DNA of 64,000 nt from the NCBI GenBank assembly GCA_002633005.1, contig NMRA01000139.1:220712-284711 (forward strand), written 5' to 3'. The notes under the pieces were generated by a model that was not told the DNA's origin, did not search any database, and saw nothing but the letters and a program-made list of their open reading frames with translations. Below, piece after piece: positions 60,943 to 64,000 of this stretch. The position numbers and the translations under genes are program-made. Source of the stretch: Phoronis australis. Its lineage: Eukaryota; Phoronida; Phoronidae. Positions within the stretch are counted from its first letter, which is position 1, and every line of letters begins with the position of its first letter.

Positions 60943-61040
60943 CACCATGGGAGGCTGGGGGCCTATAGCCCCTGCTTATTTCAGTGCTGGGCCGCCCATG
61001 GGCATGGGTGGTGCGCACCATAGGGGCTGGTATGTGTGAC
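60943..61040. mobile_element. partial copy of the small MITE seen at 17066
   Basis: ATGGGTGGCACACCATGGGA, GGGGGCCTATAGCCCCTGCT and TTATTTCAGTGCTGGGCCGCC follow the reverse complement of 17066-17210 in order. Confidence 0.65.
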
Positions 61041-61044
61041 CTTG

Positions 61045-63750
61045 GAATACCCTACTAGTAGGAAACTTGGCATTCACGTTGAAAAAATTGCACTACATTA
61101 AAGCAAATCACATGTTAAGAAAATAATGTAATTTTTAACCACCTTTATTGTTTTTTTTTCAACTAATGTCAATCTTTATCACCAAACAATGATTCATTAA
61201 CAATTCACACATTCCTCCGATTCTGCGACACTTTCTAGTAAAGGAGAACTTGAAACCGGTGACAACACAAAATTTCACCTGATTACTTTAATATTTCAAT
61301 TCCAAGTTGATACACACATGATCTTGAAATTAAGTGGAATTCAAGTTCACACACAGCACAGGTGACCATGCACGTCTAGGTGACAGCCCCACACACAGGT
61401 GCTTAGGCCTCAATACATACAAACACACACCATGGCTATATAAGAAATCACTGGACTTCATAGCTCAGGAAATAAGTGCATTGATTTAACTTAAATTTAT
61501 GACAGAGAAATCATGAAACACAAAAAAATCATACTGTTACAGCAATACAACAGTACTCCTAAGCTTCAGATAAAATTAGAGCCACGCAAATTGCATATAA
61601 ACATATTACTAAGTGATATTAACAGGTGTCCTCAAATTGGCAGGAATGTTGTAAGCTACGGGCTTCTAATCTAAGTTCTAACAGACCGCTCTGAGTTTGT
61701 GAGAAACCAAAACCAAAACGCCTAATTCATGTAAATTTTAATGTAATTAAAGCCGTAAAGTTTCACTTTCTTGTAGTCTAAGGACACTATTACTTCGCTA
61801 GGCTTTTAAAAGTTCTACAAATGAACACTGGTTGATTGCGAAGCAACGTCGAGTAGGCCTATTGTCGCGGTTATGGGGTCGGAGAGCAGAGTTCCTGTTC
61901 AATGCACGACCATGGACCGGAAGGACGAGTTCGGCCTAGGTCTTCAACAGTTTTCAATAACCTAAGAGTCTCAGAGAACTTTATGGGGGCGACAATCTCA
62001 AGCGGGGTGTAAAAGGAAAGCAGTCCAGGTATAGGCCTAATTTGAAAAAATAAGTGACAGCCAAGCTGAATGCGGCGGGCCCACGACGTGTGCAGCATCC
62101 ATCTCGAAGTCGAAATAACTGTCCCAGGACAAATCTTAATATTGTGACCGAACAAACATTTCACGCATCAGTCGAAGAGAAAAATGTAAAGAAACTATAG
62201 TTCTCAAATAAGTAGGTAAATAAATAGAACACTTACTCGCAAATACTACGGCGAAATGTGCTTGTCGGGAGATTCTGCTCCGTCGACAACCACTCGCTTC
62301 CTTAACTTTGTTGACTACTGGTAGTGACGTTCACGACTCCAGAATTTCATGTGGAGATAACTCAGAATTTACTACTTGCTGCGCATTTAGTTTTGTCTCC
62401 TATCCAGCCGCATGACTGTCACTGTGCTGCGCCTTGATAAGGTTTTTGCTATAAAAATCCTGGTCGTTTTGTAGCTACTCATGGAAACATTTTTCTACCG
62501 ACCTCTCGGCTGCGGCTCCAGACTCCGCGACTGAGATACACTTATTCCGAGTGAATAATCGCAGATTCTTTGGCGGCATTTCGCCCTAGCTGCATAACAA
62601 TTACTAAAACGACAAACTAATTGGGCCTTTTGCCGGGTCTCATAAAATCTGTCTACTAATGTTCCTTGTGCACAACTGAACATCGAACCGTTGGCGACTC
62701 AAACTAAAAAATGATTCCGAGTTTATTAGGGTTGACGAAACCTCAATTGTAAGGAGGTGCATGAACGAATGTGCGTGACTTGAACTCACCTGTAATGTGC
62801 TCATAATTACGTGGCTAAACAGTCATTCAACAATTGTGAAGAGGGAATGAAAGGCCCAATTTCTGTCATTTTCCATGAAACAGACCCTGTTGTCCAAAAC
62901 AGCATCTCAGCAGAACATAGTGTGCCCATTATGCGGATATTGTAAAAAAACGACTGGGCTTATCGAAAGGTAAAAATTGAAAGAAAAGACTTTTTCATTC
63001 GATAATCACTGGCGGCAAGTGTCTATCTCAGTTAAATAGTCACGGCCAACCTACGTTTCTACTGGCACGGGCGCTCGTGAATTGAAAAAAAACGTCAAAA
63101 ATATTTTTTCATGGCAGGAGCTACTGCCAGAAATCCAGTTTAATTACCGACTAAGGCCAACACCCCGCGTAGTTCAATCATTACTCCGGGGAGTTTTGGC
63201 GCTGCATGTTCTTCAACTATAAGCGTCTGGCCATGGTTGATAAGCGTTTTTAATTAGAATTTTCAGGCATCTGGAAAATTAGTCGGCTGATCATAATGTC
63301 ACTGAGTTCACCAAGGCTCATTGATTTTTGTCTTTCCTCATAACGATAAAATGCGCCAAAGTATTTAATTCCTTATTTAGGTAAAATAATTCAACTTAAG
63401 TGGCGTGTTCGTCGGCTGCATATTTTTTAAAAAAATCAAAACCAGTCGAGCATCTCAAAACCAAATCTTAATTTGATGAGACCCATGGGTTATTGCCCGG
63501 TTTGGTGGGCCGGAGCCGAAGAGGAAGGACGAGGGCAACAATTATGCTTGTCCCCCGATTAGTGAATACTTCTAGCTGCGCAAGCTGAGTACGATGTATG
63601 AAATTATGAGCTTTTATCTTCTTCTGTTTATAAGATTCAGAATTCACTGGGAGCGTTGTCCGTCTTCTTGTGCAGACATACGAAAAGGTGATCCTTCATT
63701 TCAGAGTTGGGGTATGGAAACTACCCTTGCTACACACGTCAAAAACTCTT
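61045..63750. other. no firm gene; CpG-richer flank with splice-like donors
   Basis: From about 61.8 kb the composition shifts toward more CpG. On the minus strand donors CGA|GTAAGTG (near 62233) and CAG|GTGAGTT (near 62789, after ATGAGCACATTACAG) could end first exons of a leftward gene, but no following exon is identified. Confidence 0.25.
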
Positions 63751-63752
63751 AC

Positions 63753-63881
63753 CGTGCATAAAATCATTACCGCGGAGCCTGACCTCCAACCAGACTCGAG
63801 CACGTTTATCATATTCCGCAGGCATCTGTGCAAGCGCTAACCTGAGGTCTTCAACCAAACGTTTCAATACCGTGGGCAATT
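63753..63881 (-). CDS. candidate exon near right edge, unknown helical protein
   Basis: The minus-strand frame LPTVLKRLVEDLRLALAQMP and the following AEYDKRARVWLEVRLRGNDF is open for 42 codons and ends at donor GTAAGAG. An AG lies just before 63881, or the frame continues upstream through a run of seven T. An ATG-started frame MKIVDDLVPFF meets it at that T run in another phase, as if one base had been lost or gained. The peptide looks like real amphipathic helix, but I cannot name a family. Confidence 0.35.
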
Positions 63882-64000
63882 CTACACGACAATTTTGAAA
63901 AAAACGGAACCAAGTCATCCACGATTTTCATTTTTTCACAGGCACTATGTCCTGGGTGCACTTAGGGCAGCTTTTGGAGAGCAAGACTGTTTTTAAATTT

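Overview
The window is a gene-poor stretch of animal nuclear DNA, AT-rich, with long introns, many old transposon copies and a 696-base assembly gap (22707-23402). The recognisable host genes (a GDAP1-like gene, a TNFAIP8-family gene and a LamG-fold gene) are metazoan. Together with the repeat content (hAT-, Harbinger- and Kolobok-like elements, a tandem-core element with pearl/Helentron-like layout, a tRNA-derived SINE and a solo LTR) they point to a non-vertebrate bilaterian, probably marine. I cannot name the phylum from sequence alone.

Layout. 1-4.7 kb: the 3' part of a plus-strand gene with a concanavalin/LamG-like beta-sandwich, in three exons whose splice phases agree. Its large intron holds a tandem ~400-bp duplication joined by a single N, probably two haplotypes placed end to end. 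4.7-10.7 kb: a complete minus-strand five-exon GDAP1-like gene (326 codons), convergent with the LamG gene; the two predicted polyadenylation signals are only about 40 bp apart. 13.4-18.8 kb: the main coding exon of a minus-strand TNFAIP8-family gene, with a possible long 3' region. Its short 5' coding exon is not securely found. 18.8-43 kb: mostly intergenic or intronic DNA with a 21-bp minisatellite, the gap, diverged dispersed repeats around the gap, a 1.69-kb Kolobok-like element (TTAA flanks) carrying an exon-like ORF, SINEs, a 500-bp TIR repeat family, a tandem-core element, a solo LTR with perfect 5-bp target duplication, and fragments resembling non-LTR reverse transcriptase.

43.7-47.2 kb: a nearly complete but dead Harbinger-type transposon with TAA target duplication. 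It holds a broken transposase, a broken Myb/MADF-like partner gene and long subterminal repeat arrays, and is interrupted by a 1.3-kb hAT-like element. 47-64 kb: more gene-poor DNA with a 503-bp hAT MITE (perfect 8-bp target duplication), further SINE/MITE copies, microsatellites, and a possible coding segment on the minus strand near the right edge.

The GDAP1-like exon chain is the firmest call: every splice site is canonical, the summed length is in frame, and the first intron sits where I recall it in vertebrate GDAP1. No operon-like or CRISPR-like system is present. The most interesting biology is the layered transposon history and the tightly abutting convergent gene pair.
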